A stretch of 64,000 bases of DNA from Phyllobacterium brassicacearum (GTDB taxonomy: Bacteria; Pseudomonadota; Alphaproteobacteria; Rhizobiales; Rhizobiaceae): the NCBI RefSeq assembly GCF_003010955.1, contig NZ_PGGO01000009.1, forward strand, positions 1 to 64,000, in the 5' to 3' direction. Shown here in pieces: positions 55,380-63,926 of the stretch (positions within the stretch are counted from its first letter, which is position 1; each line of letters opens with the position of its first letter). Below the pieces are notes generated by a model that saw only the letters and a list, made by a program, of their open reading frames with translations, ran no database searches and was not told where the DNA came from. Position numbers and translations under genes: made by a program.

Positions 55380-56632
55380 GCCGCAGCCTCGAACACGGGA
55401 CGGCCGAGCACCGCGCTTTCCACGCATTCGGCCATGGAGCCATAGATGACGCCATAGCCGGTATTGCCCGGCGCATAATGGGCGAACTTGCCGGAATTGG
55501 TCATGAGCACGGCGTCCGCGATATCCGGCAGGATCGGCGTGACGACGACGCAGGTATCGGCGACGACGATGACGCCGCTCTCCTCCAGACGCTGGCGTCC
55601 GCCGTCACGCTCCAGCTCGGTGAGCGCGTGGCGGCCGGTGCAGGCATAGAGCGGGACCTTGAGCTTGCGCCCGGCGATCAGAGCTTCCAGCCGTTCGAAC
55701 TCGGCAATCGAGAGATGCGGGCTGCCGATGGCGACGGCGGCGATACGGTCCATACTCATCGCGGTGGAGAGGCGGCGGCGCGAATCCGCGATCATCTCCG
55801 CTGTGACTTTAATCACCGCCTGTGGCGGCTGATGATGCAGGGCGGCGGCAACGTCCGGCGCTTCCGGCGTAACGCCGGCCACATGGAACAGCCCGACTGC
55901 GCCCGCAGAGGCGGAGGCCGCGCCGAAAGCTTTCAGCGCATCCTCGCTGGGGTGGGCGGTAATGCCTGCAACCACGCCGACCGCATCGCCGAGTTCGCGG
56001 CCGTAGAGGCTGCCGAGGATCGGCCATGCGACTTCTGAGCCGAGGAATGCCGGATCGAGCCCGGACACGTCGAACACCACGGTGGCGCGGCGGTTCTCCG
56101 GATGATGGAAACCGTAATACGGGGCAAAGCCGGCAATGGCGCAGGCGATGTCAAGGAAATCGCCATAGCGATTGGTGCGCGCGCCGAGCACGGAATTGCA
56201 GAACACCACGGCATTGCTCTCGCCCCAGGCGACATCGCTGCCGAGCGCCGGGCGATGGCCGGCCTGATAGGGCGCACAGGTCCAACTTGGCTCGCAGCCG
56301 AGCTCGCGATAGGCGTCCATCATCCGCCGCGCCATGGCGCGCTCGTGCGAAGGCAGGCGGTTCTTCGAGCAGCCAGTGAGGTCCAGCGAGCCGACATTGA
56401 GCGTCGCCCGCACTGCAACCTTCGCGCCGCCCTCGACCAGCTTTTCGGCAAAGTGCGTGCCGGAATCGCCATGGTACAGCGCGCCGTCAATATGCGCCGA
56501 AGCAATGGGGATCAGCGAAGGCGCGCCCATCAGCCGCGCGGTGGCGGCGACGATGCGCATGGCCATGGCGGCGCCTTCCCCGCGCGCGCCATCGGCAATC
56601 GCCTGCTGCTGCGCGGAAAGCTCGAGCGCCAT
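55376..56632 (-). CDS. Aconitase X catalytic (large) subunit
   Basis: A 418-aa DUF521-type protein. Features: SAHIDGALYHGDSGTHFAEKL at the N-terminus, the cysteine in DLTGCSKNRLP, CAPYQAGHRPALGSDVAWGESNAVVFCNSVLGARTNR (cluster or metal ligands), and a C-terminal ADTCVVV...NSGKFAHYAPG stretch. Aconitase X enzymes include cis-3-hydroxy-L-proline dehydratase and mevalonate-5-phosphate dehydratase. No proline-metabolism genes are adjacent. It starts 4 bases after the upstream MoeB-like gene stop, with AAGG before the ATG, so the three genes form an operon. Confidence 0.9.
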   Translation of the reverse strand: MALELSAQQQAIADGARGEGAAMAMRIVAATARLMGAPSLIPIASAHIDGALYHGDSGTHFAEKLVEGGAKVAVRATLNVGSLDLTGCSKNRLPSHERAMARRMMDAYRELGCEPSWTCAPYQAGHRPALGSDVAWGESNAVVFCNSVLGARTNRYGDFLDIACAIAGFAPYYGFHHPENRRATVVFDVSGLDPAFLGSEVAWPILGSLYGRELGDAVGVVAGITAHPSEDALKAFGAASASAGAVGLFHVAGVTPEAPDVAAALHHQPPQAVIKVTAEMIADSRRRLSTAMSMDRIAAVAIGSPHLSIAEFERLEALIAGRKLKVPLYACTGRHALTELERDGGRQRLEESGVIVVADTCVVVTPILPDIADAVLMTNSGKFAHYAPGNTGYGVIYGSMAECVESAVLGRPVFEAAA

Positions 56633-56636
56633 GGCG

Positions 56637-57407
56637 TCAGGCCTTGCGGGCTTTGTATTTGATAGTTTCGAAGCGCGAGGTCAGCGCATCATAAAGCAAG
56701 AGCCGCCCGATCAGGGGTTCGCCAATGCCGGTGATGAGCTTGATGACCTCGGTCGCCTGCAGCGTGCCGATGACACCCGGCAGGACGCCCAGCACCCCGG
56801 CCTCGGCGCAGGCCGGAAGCAGGCCGGGCGGCGGCGGATTGGGGAAGAGGTCGCGATAGGACGGGTTCGGCTCGCTGGCCGCATTCGCCGCGTAAGGGAT
56901 CAGCGTCGTCACCGAGCCGTCGAAGCGCCCCAGCGCCGCCGAGACCAGCGGCCGCTTCTCTTCAAGGCAGGTATCGGCCAGCAGATAGCGCGTATCGAAA
57001 TTGTCGGAGCCATCGACGACGATGTCATAGCGGCGCACGAGTTCGGCGACGTTGTCCGGCGCGATGCGCGTCTCGTGCGCCTCAACGGTCACATGCGGGT
57101 TGATGGCCGCAATGGCGCGCGCCGCGCTTTCCACCTTGGCCGAGCCGACGAGCTCGGTCGAATGGATGATCTGCCGCTGCAGGTTCGACAGCGACACCCG
57201 GTCATCATCGATGATGCCGAGCGTGCCGACGCCGGACGCGGCGAGATATTGCAGCACCGGCGCACCGAGCCCGCCGGCGCCGACGACGAGCACGCGGGCG
57301 CGCTTCAGCTTCTGCTGGCCGGGCCCGCCCACCTCGCCAAGGATGATATGGCGGGCATAGCGCTCGATTTCGGATGGGGTGAGGGCGGTTGATTGCGGAT
57401 CAGTCAT
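56637..57407 (-). CDS. moeB: MoeB/ThiF-family adenylyltransferase (E1-like)
   Basis: A 256-aa ATP-dependent activating enzyme. Motifs: IERYARHIILGEVGGPGQQKL, nucleotide loop VLVVGAGGLGAPVLQYLA, DDDRVSLSNLQRQIIH and the GSDNFDTRYLL loop. The last part lacks a rhodanese domain. It would adenylate the C-terminal glycine of MoaD (molybdopterin) or ThiS. Zinc CxxC pairs are not seen (PACAEAGVLG replaces the usual CxxC), so either a zinc-less variant or a divergent target. It is first in an operon with aconitase X, an unusual partner for molybdenum cofactor synthesis. Confidence 0.88.
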   Translation of the reverse strand: MTDPQSTALTPSEIERYARHIILGEVGGPGQQKLKRARVLVVGAGGLGAPVLQYLAASGVGTLGIIDDDRVSLSNLQRQIIHSTELVGSAKVESAARAIAAINPHVTVEAHETRIAPDNVAELVRRYDIVVDGSDNFDTRYLLADTCLEEKRPLVSAALGRFDGSVTTLIPYAANAASEPNPSYRDLFPNPPPPGLLPACAEAGVLGVLPGVIGTLQATEVIKLITGIGEPLIGRLLLYDALTSRFETIKYKARKA

Positions 57408-57496
57408 GACGACACACTAGGATATGATGAGCCCATAGGAAACAACGCCGCTGCTTATCTCCAGCAAGGGGAAAGATTACTGGCCGAACATATGCA

Positions 57497-57811
57497 CTAC
57501 GTCAAGAATTTCAGCCCGCCAATGCCCGAGACAATGAGGCCGATGCAGACGAGGCGGATCACTGTCGCGGGTTCTGCGAAGAGATACATGCCGAGCAGCG
57601 CCGTGCCGACCGTGCCGATGCCGGTCCACACCGCATAGGCGCTGCCGACCGGCAGTTCCCGGAGCGCGAGGCCGAGCAGCATGACGCTGATCACCATGCT
57701 GACGGCGGTGAGAACGGAGGGGGTGATGCGGGTAAAGCCGTCGGTGTATTTGAGCCCGATGGCCCAGCCGATTTCAAAGAGACCCGCAAGAATGAGTATT
57801 GTCCAGGCCAT
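57497..57811 (-). CDS. sugE: SMR-family transporter SugE/Gdx (guanidinium exporter)
   Basis: A 104-aa protein with four membrane helices of the small multidrug resistance family. The first helix has the essential glutamate in LAGLFEIGWAIGLKYTDGF, and LPVGSAYAVWTGIGTVGTALLG is the typical SugE/Gdx segment (as opposed to EmrE/QacE). Gdx proteins export guanidinium. The ATG at 57811 follows AAGGATGG. The two ACGR-loop hairpins directly upstream match a guanidine-II riboswitch, strongly supporting this function. Confidence 0.93.
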   Translation of the reverse strand: MAWTILILAGLFEIGWAIGLKYTDGFTRITPSVLTAVSMVISVMLLGLALRELPVGSAYAVWTGIGTVGTALLGMYLFAEPATVIRLVCIGLIVSGIGGLKFLT

Positions 57812-57835
57812 GACGACCATCCTTCATTATCTGAT

Positions 57836-57888
57836 CGGGCCGTCCCGGATTGTCTGGAAACGCTTGGGAAGCGTGGAGGTCGTCCTCC
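57836..57888 (-). promoter_or_regulatory. Guanidine-II (mini-ykkC) riboswitch upstream of sugE
   Basis: On the minus strand two small stem-loops stand in a row: GGAGG-ACGA-CCTCC (57888-57875) and CGGG-ACGG-CCCG (57847-57836), separated by a 27-base linker and followed by the sugE Shine-Dalgarno. Paired hairpins with ACGR loops are the defining feature of mini-ykkC riboswitches, which bind guanidine and switch on SugE/Gdx exporters (established knowledge). Confidence 0.85.
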
Positions 57889-58114
57889 GCTGAGTTATTT
57901 AGGGTCGACCGGCGGAATTGGCAAGACAGCGAAGAGATGAGTAATTTTGGTGTTTAAGTTCAAGGGGAGTGAAAGGGGGAAACCAATGCGTGAAGCAGCA
58001 ATATCGCAGAACGCTGCTGGTATAAATGAAGCCCCCGACACCGGAGGCTCTACCTCATTCCCATTCCCGCCATTTGGCCGAGCGCGGCCACGCAGCGTTC
58101 GCCGTAAAGAGCGA

Positions 58115-58888
58115 CTACTTGCGGTTTCCGCCGCCGCCCGGATTGCTGTCATCCTGCTTGCCGGGATCGTTGCCATGGCCGTTGTCATTATGTTCACGGT
58201 CACCGCGGCCACCGGCGCTCGTGGACCCTGCGTCACTGCTATCCGTACTGCCTGGAGTACTGCCTCCGGGATTGCTGCCGCCGCTGCTTGCGCTGGTGTC
58301 GCCGCCAGTGCCACCGCTCCCTGTGCCACCTGCATCGGGGGCTCCGCCGGGATTGCCGCTCGTACTGTTGCCACCGCTGGTGCGGCCGCCGCCGGAGGTC
58401 GCGCTGCCGCTGGTTTCACTGCGCGCGACTGTGTCGCCGCTGGTGCTTTCGCTGCGCTGGCTCGTGCTGATGCTGGCCGAAGCATTGATCCCCTCGTCGC
58501 GCATGCTGGCTCCTGTCCCGATGTTCAGGCCACCGCCGCCCTCGAGACCTTTTGGTTGCGCGTACTGGCTTGGTTGCGCGTACCGGCCGCTAACTATCCC
58601 CGTGGATGCTGACAGAGATACATACTTTACAATCGCACCGGTGCTCCGAGGGGGGCACATTGCCTTTTGCTGGCGAGCAAGGACAAGCCTGCTGTTCAAG
58701 GCGTAGCAGCACGTCTCCATGTTGGCTTTTGTCAACTGCCGGCATTGAGCGGCACTCGCAAAAAGCGCCCGCTTTGACTTGGCTTGAACCGGTTCAACCT
58801 GCGCGAAAAATGCAGCCGCACCAACGGCAAGGACCATCGATGCTGCAAAGCGGCTTGATTGGGCCAAAGCGCGTAACGTCGTTGACAT
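58115..58888 (-). CDS. Secreted protein with long Ser/Gly-rich tail
   Basis: A 257-aa protein with a signal peptide (SSRFAASMVLAVGAAAFFAQVEPVQA-K). Residues 30-85 form a cysteine-containing segment (AAQCRQLTKANMETCCYALNSRLVLARQQKAMC). From about residue 130 on it is almost only Ser, Gly, Thr, Asn, Asp and Pro (SATSGGGRTSGGNSTSGNPGG, GGTGSGGTGGDTSASSGG), an intrinsically disordered tail; the end is charged (GDREHNDNGHGNDPGKQDD). No family recognised. Frames on the opposite strand through this region are artefacts of the repetitive composition. Confidence 0.75.
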   Translation of the reverse strand: MSTTLRALAQSSRFAASMVLAVGAAAFFAQVEPVQAKSKRALFASAAQCRQLTKANMETCCYALNSRLVLARQQKAMCPPRSTGAIVKYVSLSASTGIVSGRYAQPSQYAQPKGLEGGGGLNIGTGASMRDEGINASASISTSQRSESTSGDTVARSETSGSATSGGGRTSGGNSTSGNPGGAPDAGGTGSGGTGGDTSASSGGSNPGGSTPGSTDSSDAGSTSAGGRGDREHNDNGHGNDPGKQDDSNPGGGGNRK

Positions 58889-59061
58889 GCGACCTCCATC
58901 TTCGATTTCGATGGGGTCACTTTGCCACTGCAGCGATTTGCCAACGTTCGGCTGCGCGTGAAGAATGCGGTTAATCCGACGGCGGTCCCGTTAAATCTGC
59001 GTTAAATCGAACGCTGGACGTGATATTCTGGCCTCTGATCTCGCGAAACCGGAGCTATGTC

Positions 59062-61041
59062 ATGCGTATTCGGTTGTTGGGCGGCCTTGAACTGATCTCT
59101 CCGCTCGGCGAGCCGGTCCGCTTCGCCACGCGAAAGACGGCACTGTTGTTTGCCGCTCTCGCACTTGCCGGACAAAGGGGCGTGAGGCGGGAGGCGCTGT
59201 GCGAGGCCTTTTGGCCGGGCAGGGGCGAGGCACAGGCTCGAAACAGCCTGCGCCAGGCGCTGGTCGCCATCCGGCGCTCGTTCCCGTGAGGAAATGGCGC
59301 AGCCATTCGCATCGAAGCCGACCTTGAAACTGCCGCGCTGGCCGTCGATCCCGCAGGCGGAGACATCTGGCTCTTTGACCAGATGATCCAGCGGGGAGAG
59401 CCCGGCAGCCTGGCCTCGGCAGCCGATCTCTACCAGGGCGACCTGCTTGATGGCCTTACAATGCCGGAACAACTGGACCAGTGGTTCGCGCCGTACCGGA
59501 GCGCTTACCGGCGAAAAGCCCTGGAGCTCGTAGACCGGCTCAGCCGCACATACCCAGCTGTTGGAACCACCGAGGAGCTTGCCTGTGAACGCCTGGCCGA
59601 ACGCCTCGTGGCATCGGATCCCACGGCAGAGGAAGCCCACCGCGCCCTGATCAGGCTCTATCTCAATCGGGGGAAAGCCAATGCGGCGCTTCGCCAATTC
59701 CGGTCATTCAGGGATGCCTTGCAGCGGGAACTTGGTGTCGAGCCGCTGATTGCCGAACACCGCGAAAACGGGGAGCGGCCGGCCAATCCGACACCTCCTC
59801 CGGCCGTGGAAGCGCCACCCGCTGCCGTGCAGCGTGACACGGACCACCCGTCGGTCGTCGTCCTGCCGTTCGAAAATCTCAGCGGCCCAGGAGATGAGTA
59901 TTTTGTCGACGGTGTTGTAGAGGAAATAACGGCAATGCTGTCGCGCGTTCGCAGTTTCTTTGTGATCGCGCGGCAATCCGCGTTCGCCTACAAGGGCCGC
60001 CGCGTGGACGTGCGCGAGATCGGCAAGGAGTTCGGCGTCAGCTATGCGGTCGAGGGAACGGTCCGCCGTGCGGCGGACCGTGTGCGCATTTTTGTCCAGC
60101 TGGCGGACACCGGCACACGGACGCAGCTCTGGTCCGAGCGTTTTGATCGAGCCGCTTCCGACATCTTCGAACTCGAAGACGAGATTGCGGCGCGGGTGGC
60201 AGGCGCCGTCCGCCCGGCCTTGCTCCATGCCGAGATCGAAGCAGCCAGACGCAAGCCGCCCGACAGCCTGAGAGCCTATGAGCTCGTGCTAACCGCATTG
60301 CCGAAGATCTGGAGCGCGACAGCCGAGGGAAACCGGCAAGCCATCGCACTGCTCAGGGAGGCCATCGCCATCGATCCGGACTTCGGGCGCGCGCATGCGC
60401 TGCTCGGCTGGTGCCACGCCCAGGACATCGACTGGCTCTGGTCGTCCGATCCGGAAGCGGATCGGGAACTCACACTCGCCGCTATCTCCGCCGCATCGCG
60501 GCTAGGGGTGAGCAATGACCCGATGGCTTTGACCGCGCAGGCGGCGGCGGTCCTCCAGTGCCTTGCTGATCCGGATCGGGCAGCGGCATATGTGGAAGAG
60601 GCGCTGTGGCTCGACCCGAACAACGCCTGGGCCTGGGGCGGCGCCGGCTGGATTGCCGTCCATCGCGACCGGCCTGAAACGGCCCGGGAAAATTTCGAAC
60701 GGGCGCTCACGCTGAGCCCGCTCGATCCGCTCGAATACAACTTCAGGATGGGCATTGCATGGGCCACCGCGCTGGAGGGCGATTATGCGCTGGCGGCCAA
60801 ACTGACGCAGCGTGTGCTGGACAAGAACCCGCGCGTAACATGGGCATTGTTCGAGCTTGTGGCCTATTCGGCGCTGGCTGGGGATCTGGTGACTGCGCGT
60901 GACGCAGTTGGAAAGCTGCGGGCGGCAGATCCCAATGTTTCCATCTCGGTGATGAGGAGCACCATTCCGAGGCGCCACGTATCGCGATTGTTCGATGTGC
61001 TGGTGGAGGGATACAAACTCGCCGGCTTGCTGGAGGAATAG
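59062..61041 (+). pseudogene. SARP-type regulator with TPR repeats, broken by in-frame TGA
   Basis: Intact reading frame from ATG 59062 (GGAG upstream) except a TGA at 59287-59289; the same frame continues without shift to 61041 (660 codons in all). Domain order: OmpR-like winged helix (MRIRLLGGLELISPLGEP...), bacterial transcriptional activator domain (ASAADLYQGDLLDGLTMPEQLDQWF...ALQRELGVEPL), TolB-like nucleotide region (VVVLPFENLSGPGDEYFVDGVVEEI, ARQSAFAYKGRRVDVREIGKEFGV), then TPR-like helical repeats. The stop falls between winged helix and activator domain, so the truncated product could bind DNA but not activate. A sequencing error or genuine nonsense mutation (CGA to TGA would restore it) cannot be separated here. 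Confidence 0.8.
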
Positions 61042-61157
61042 GCCGGCCACGTCAGAAGTACGAGACGGGTGCTCTCATGGGCGCAACGTTACCTGCACGA
61101 TCTAGCTGTCGAGCTTACCAATCGCACAATATGGGTCACATTCCTTGGAGGCGCGAA

Positions 61158-61358
61158 CTATTCGGCTTCCTGTTGCGGCAGTTCCTGCTTCACTGATTGG
61201 GAATCAGCCGGAACGGGTGTCGGAATGGGTGTCTGGTCTTTCGACACACTTGCCGTTGTCATCTCTTTGTCAACGGAGGCGGTATGTCCGGCACAATCGG
61301 CCGAGGCGGCCGACACCGTAAAACCGAAAGCAGCGGCAAGCACGAGGATTGTTCTCAT
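61158..61358 (-). CDS. Small secreted protein of unknown function
   Basis: A 66-aa protein with a clear signal peptide (MRTILVLAAAFGFTVSAASA-DCAG). The mature part of about 46 residues is rich in Ser, Pro, Thr and Gln (DQTPIPTPVPADSQSVKQELPQ) and likely disordered. GGAG stands eight bases before the ATG. No family recognised; neighbouring regions carry no related gene. Confidence 0.7.
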   Translation of the reverse strand: MRTILVLAAAFGFTVSAASADCAGHTASVDKEMTTASVSKDQTPIPTPVPADSQSVKQELPQQEAE

Positions 61359-61536
61359 CGTCCAACTCCTAAGCTTTTGTGATGCGCAGTCAGCTTAACC
61401 GCTAATCCCATTCCGGCAAAATCACAGTTTTGTTGGTCGGTCGGGCCCGGGTTCGCTGTGCAAACCTTCGTTCACCTGAGGGCGGTCAAATGCATGTCGG
61501 GCTTGATGGCCTCCAAAGTTAACGGTGAAGCCGAAC

Positions 61537-62088
61537 TTAGCCCACTGAACGGATGTCTCGCGCCACGTCGCTCATATCATTGTTGAGCTGGTGATCCCTG
61601 CGTTCCAACGTACGGACCACGGCGTGCGGTATGGCTTTCGCATAGAGATGAACATGGGCTGTGGGCACCTCGGCGTCACCGGTGCCATGATAGAGATAGA
61701 CGGGAACGCCGGGCGCGAGGCGTTCCGAGAAGTCCTTGAAATCATCGAAATCGTCACTCGGCCATCCGCCTTCACCTATGAAGGGTGCAGCGATGACAAA
61801 TAGCCCGCCGACTCTGAGTTCCAGCGGCTGTTCGGCAAGCACGTGGATCAAAATGGTGCCGCCGAAGGAGTGGGCCACGAGGATGGCCCCATCCTCCAGA
61901 GAGTCGAATTCTTCCAATAGCGCAGTCTTCCAGGCTGGGTAGGAAGGGTCGTCCTCGCCGGGCATTCGCGGATAGCGGATAGCATAGCCTTCGCCGAGTT
62001 CGCGCTCGAGGCTCGCCACGAGCTTGCTGTCCCAGCTATCGTGGGTACCTTCGCCTGCGCCTTGAACGAAGAGGATCTGCTTGGCCAT
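61537..62088 (-). CDS. Alpha/beta hydrolase, RBBP9/YdeN family
   Basis: A 183-aa small serine hydrolase. It opens QILFVQGAGEGTHDSWDSKLVASLE and has the nucleophile elbow ILVAHSFGGTILIHVL (Ser in HSFGG); the catalytic Asp and His lie in YHGTGDAEVPTAHVHLYAKAIP and RRDHQL. Substrate unknown. The intergenic 61359-61536 upstream of its stop holds no gene. Confidence 0.87.
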   Translation of the reverse strand: MAKQILFVQGAGEGTHDSWDSKLVASLERELGEGYAIRYPRMPGEDDPSYPAWKTALLEEFDSLEDGAILVAHSFGGTILIHVLAEQPLELRVGGLFVIAAPFIGEGGWPSDDFDDFKDFSERLAPGVPVYLYHGTGDAEVPTAHVHLYAKAIPHAVVRTLERRDHQLNNDMSDVARDIRSVG

Positions 62089-62173
62089 CGCGCCATGTTA
62101 ATCGACAGACACAGGCGGGCGCAAGGCTGGGCTGAGCCCGCCTCCGCACGCTGAATGCGTGTCCGTTCTGCGG

Positions 62174-63082
62174 TCAGTGCAATGGAACCCATAGCGGGCT
62201 CTTCCATGCCTTCAGGTCATCGAGAAAGACCAGCAGTTTCGCCGGCAGATAGCGGCGCGTCGGGTAGACGGCGTGCACGAAGATCTCGGGCGATGACCAG
62301 TCCGGCAGCAAGCGGATGAGTTCGCCCCGTTTTATCTGTTCATCGCAATAGGTCGACGGCAAAAGACCGATCCCGTGGCCGCGATAGGTAAACGCGGCGA
62401 TCGACTGGAAATCCCGGCTTGATAGCGGCCCTGACACATGCAGCTTGAGGGATTTGCGTCCGTTGACCAGATGCCATTCCGCCTCGTTATTACGGCCGTT
62501 GAGCAAGATGCACTGGTGGTTCTTCAAGTCCTCCGGTTTCTCCACGGGCGGCCGGCTGTCGAGATAGTCCGGTGTCGCGACGACATAGCGGACGCTCTTG
62601 CCGATTCTTTGCGTGACGATCGTCGAATCGCGCAGCTCTCCGAAGCGAATGCCGACGTCGACATTCTCTGCAATCAGATCGACGAAGAGGTTTGTGATGA
62701 AGAGATCGACCTCGATGCGCGGGTGTCTTTTCAGGAATGCCGAGAGAAAATCATAAAATGGTTCCTGCCCCATGAGCACAGGCACCGAGATTTTCAGGAT
62801 GCCCTCCGGCTGTTTCTGTGTTTGGGTCAGAACCTGCTCGGCATCAAACAAGTGGCTGAGAGGTTCGCTGCACTGGTTGTAGTAGGCACGCCCCTGCATC
62901 GTCAGCGTCAGTTTGCGGGTCGTGCGCTGGATCAAGGTGACGCCGAGCTGGTCTTCGAGCGCGGAGACTTTGCGGCTAACGGTCGATACCGGCATCCCGA
63001 GTGAGCGAGCGGCGCGGCTGAAGCTCTCGAACTGCGCAACCTTCACGAAAACTGCGATATCGTTCAAATCCGTCATAGACAT
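62174..63082 (-). CDS. LysR-family transcriptional regulator
   Basis: A 302-aa regulator: N-terminal winged helix (TDLNDIAVFVKVAQFESFSRAARSLGMPVSTVSRKVSALEDQLG) and a C-terminal periplasmic-binding-like effector domain. It is divergent from a short-chain dehydrogenase, whose expression it probably controls. Either the ATG at 63082 or the one at 63076 may be the start; no strong ribosome site separates them. A longer frame to 63130 is not supported. Confidence 0.9.
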   Translation of the reverse strand: MSMTDLNDIAVFVKVAQFESFSRAARSLGMPVSTVSRKVSALEDQLGVTLIQRTTRKLTLTMQGRAYYNQCSEPLSHLFDAEQVLTQTQKQPEGILKISVPVLMGQEPFYDFLSAFLKRHPRIEVDLFITNLFVDLIAENVDVGIRFGELRDSTIVTQRIGKSVRYVVATPDYLDSRPPVEKPEDLKNHQCILLNGRNNEAEWHLVNGRKSLKLHVSGPLSSRDFQSIAAFTYRGHGIGLLPSTYCDEQIKRGELIRLLPDWSSPEIFVHAVYPTRRYLPAKLLVFLDDLKAWKSPLWVPLH

Positions 63083-63095
63083 ATTTTTGCATAAA

Positions 63096-63121
63096 TGGAA
63101 AATAGATTCCAGATATTTCCA
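63096..63121. promoter_or_regulatory. Candidate LysR operator between regulator and SDR gene
   Basis: TGGAAA (63096-63101) and TTTCCA (63116-63121) form an inverted pair flanking a central ATTCCAGATA, giving three TGGAA/TTCCA half-sites in the 118-base divergent gap. Partly palindromic sites of this size are usual for LysR regulators. Confidence 0.4.
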
Positions 63122-63200
63122 TCTAATCACGCAATAGAGCCTCAGCCATATTCATCGGCAACAAGCGCAATTGCTGCGCTAGCAACCGATGGAGATTAAA

Positions 63201-63926
63201 ATGCCAACACCTAAAACTGTCATCGTCACGGGAGCCTCCCAGGGTATCGGGGCAGGCATCGTCAACGCCTTCGCCGAGCGCGGCTACAATGTCGTCGCGA
63301 CGTCCCGCCAGGTAACCTCGTCAGATGCCTTCCGGGCTTCCAATCAGATCGCTGTCGTCGACGGCGATATCGGTGATCCCGAAACAGCAAGGCGGGTCGC
63401 AGAGACCGCAATCAGCCGGTTCGGCTCGATCGATGCCCTCGTCAACAACGCCGGCATCTTCTACACCAAGCCGTTCATCGACTATACGATGGACGACTTC
63501 AGGAAGCTGTCCTCGACCAATCTCGAGGGCTTCATCCACCTGACCCAGCGGGCCGTAAAGCAGATGCTGGCGCAGAAATCCGGCGGCAGCATCGTCAGCA
63601 TCACCACGCCATTGATCGATCATCCGATCGCCGGCCTCTCCGCCTCGGTCCCCATGATGACCAAGGGCGGGATCGACGCAATCTCCAAGAACATCGCGAT
63701 GGAATATGCAAGCGATGGTATCCGGGTCAACACGGTCGCTCCCGGCGTGGTCGACACGCCTTTGCACAAGGACAACCCCAAGGATTTCCTGCGGAGCTTG
63801 TCACCCATGGGGACCATTTCCGATGTCCAGGATATCGTCGACGCGGTCGTCTATCTGACCGAAGCACGAAATGTAACCGGGGAGGTGCTGAACGTCGACG
63901 GCGGCGCACATCTGGGCAAATGGTAA
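63201..63926 (+). CDS. Short-chain dehydrogenase/reductase
   Basis: A 241-aa classical SDR: cofactor motif VIVTGASQGIGAGIVNAF, NNAG in DALVNNAGIFY, and the VNTVAPGVVDTP segment. The usual catalytic YxxxK appears altered: SITTPLIDHPIAGLSASVPMMTKGGIDAISK lacks the tyrosine four residues before a lysine (MMTK instead), so catalysis as a dehydrogenase is uncertain. ATG at 63201 has GGAG upstream. It overlaps the RidA-like start downstream. Confidence 0.87.
   Translation: MPTPKTVIVTGASQGIGAGIVNAFAERGYNVVATSRQVTSSDAFRASNQIAVVDGDIGDPETARRVAETAISRFGSIDALVNNAGIFYTKPFIDYTMDDFRKLSSTNLEGFIHLTQRAVKQMLAQKSGGSIVSITTPLIDHPIAGLSASVPMMTKGGIDAISKNIAMEYASDGIRVNTVAPGVVDTPLHKDNPKDFLRSLSPMGTISDVQDIVDAVVYLTEARNVTGEVLNVDGGAHLGKW

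Noticed and set aside
57947-58706. Overlapping plus-strand frames of about 220 codons rich in Ala or Pro/Leu
   Set aside because: They are opposite the Ser/Gly-rich tail of the secreted protein; composition reflects the repeat, and no signal peptide or ribosome site supports them.
59287-59289. TGA read as selenocysteine in the SARP-type regulator
   Set aside because: No SECIS-like hairpin is evident and the position is a linker, not a redox site; a nonsense change or sequencing error is more likely.
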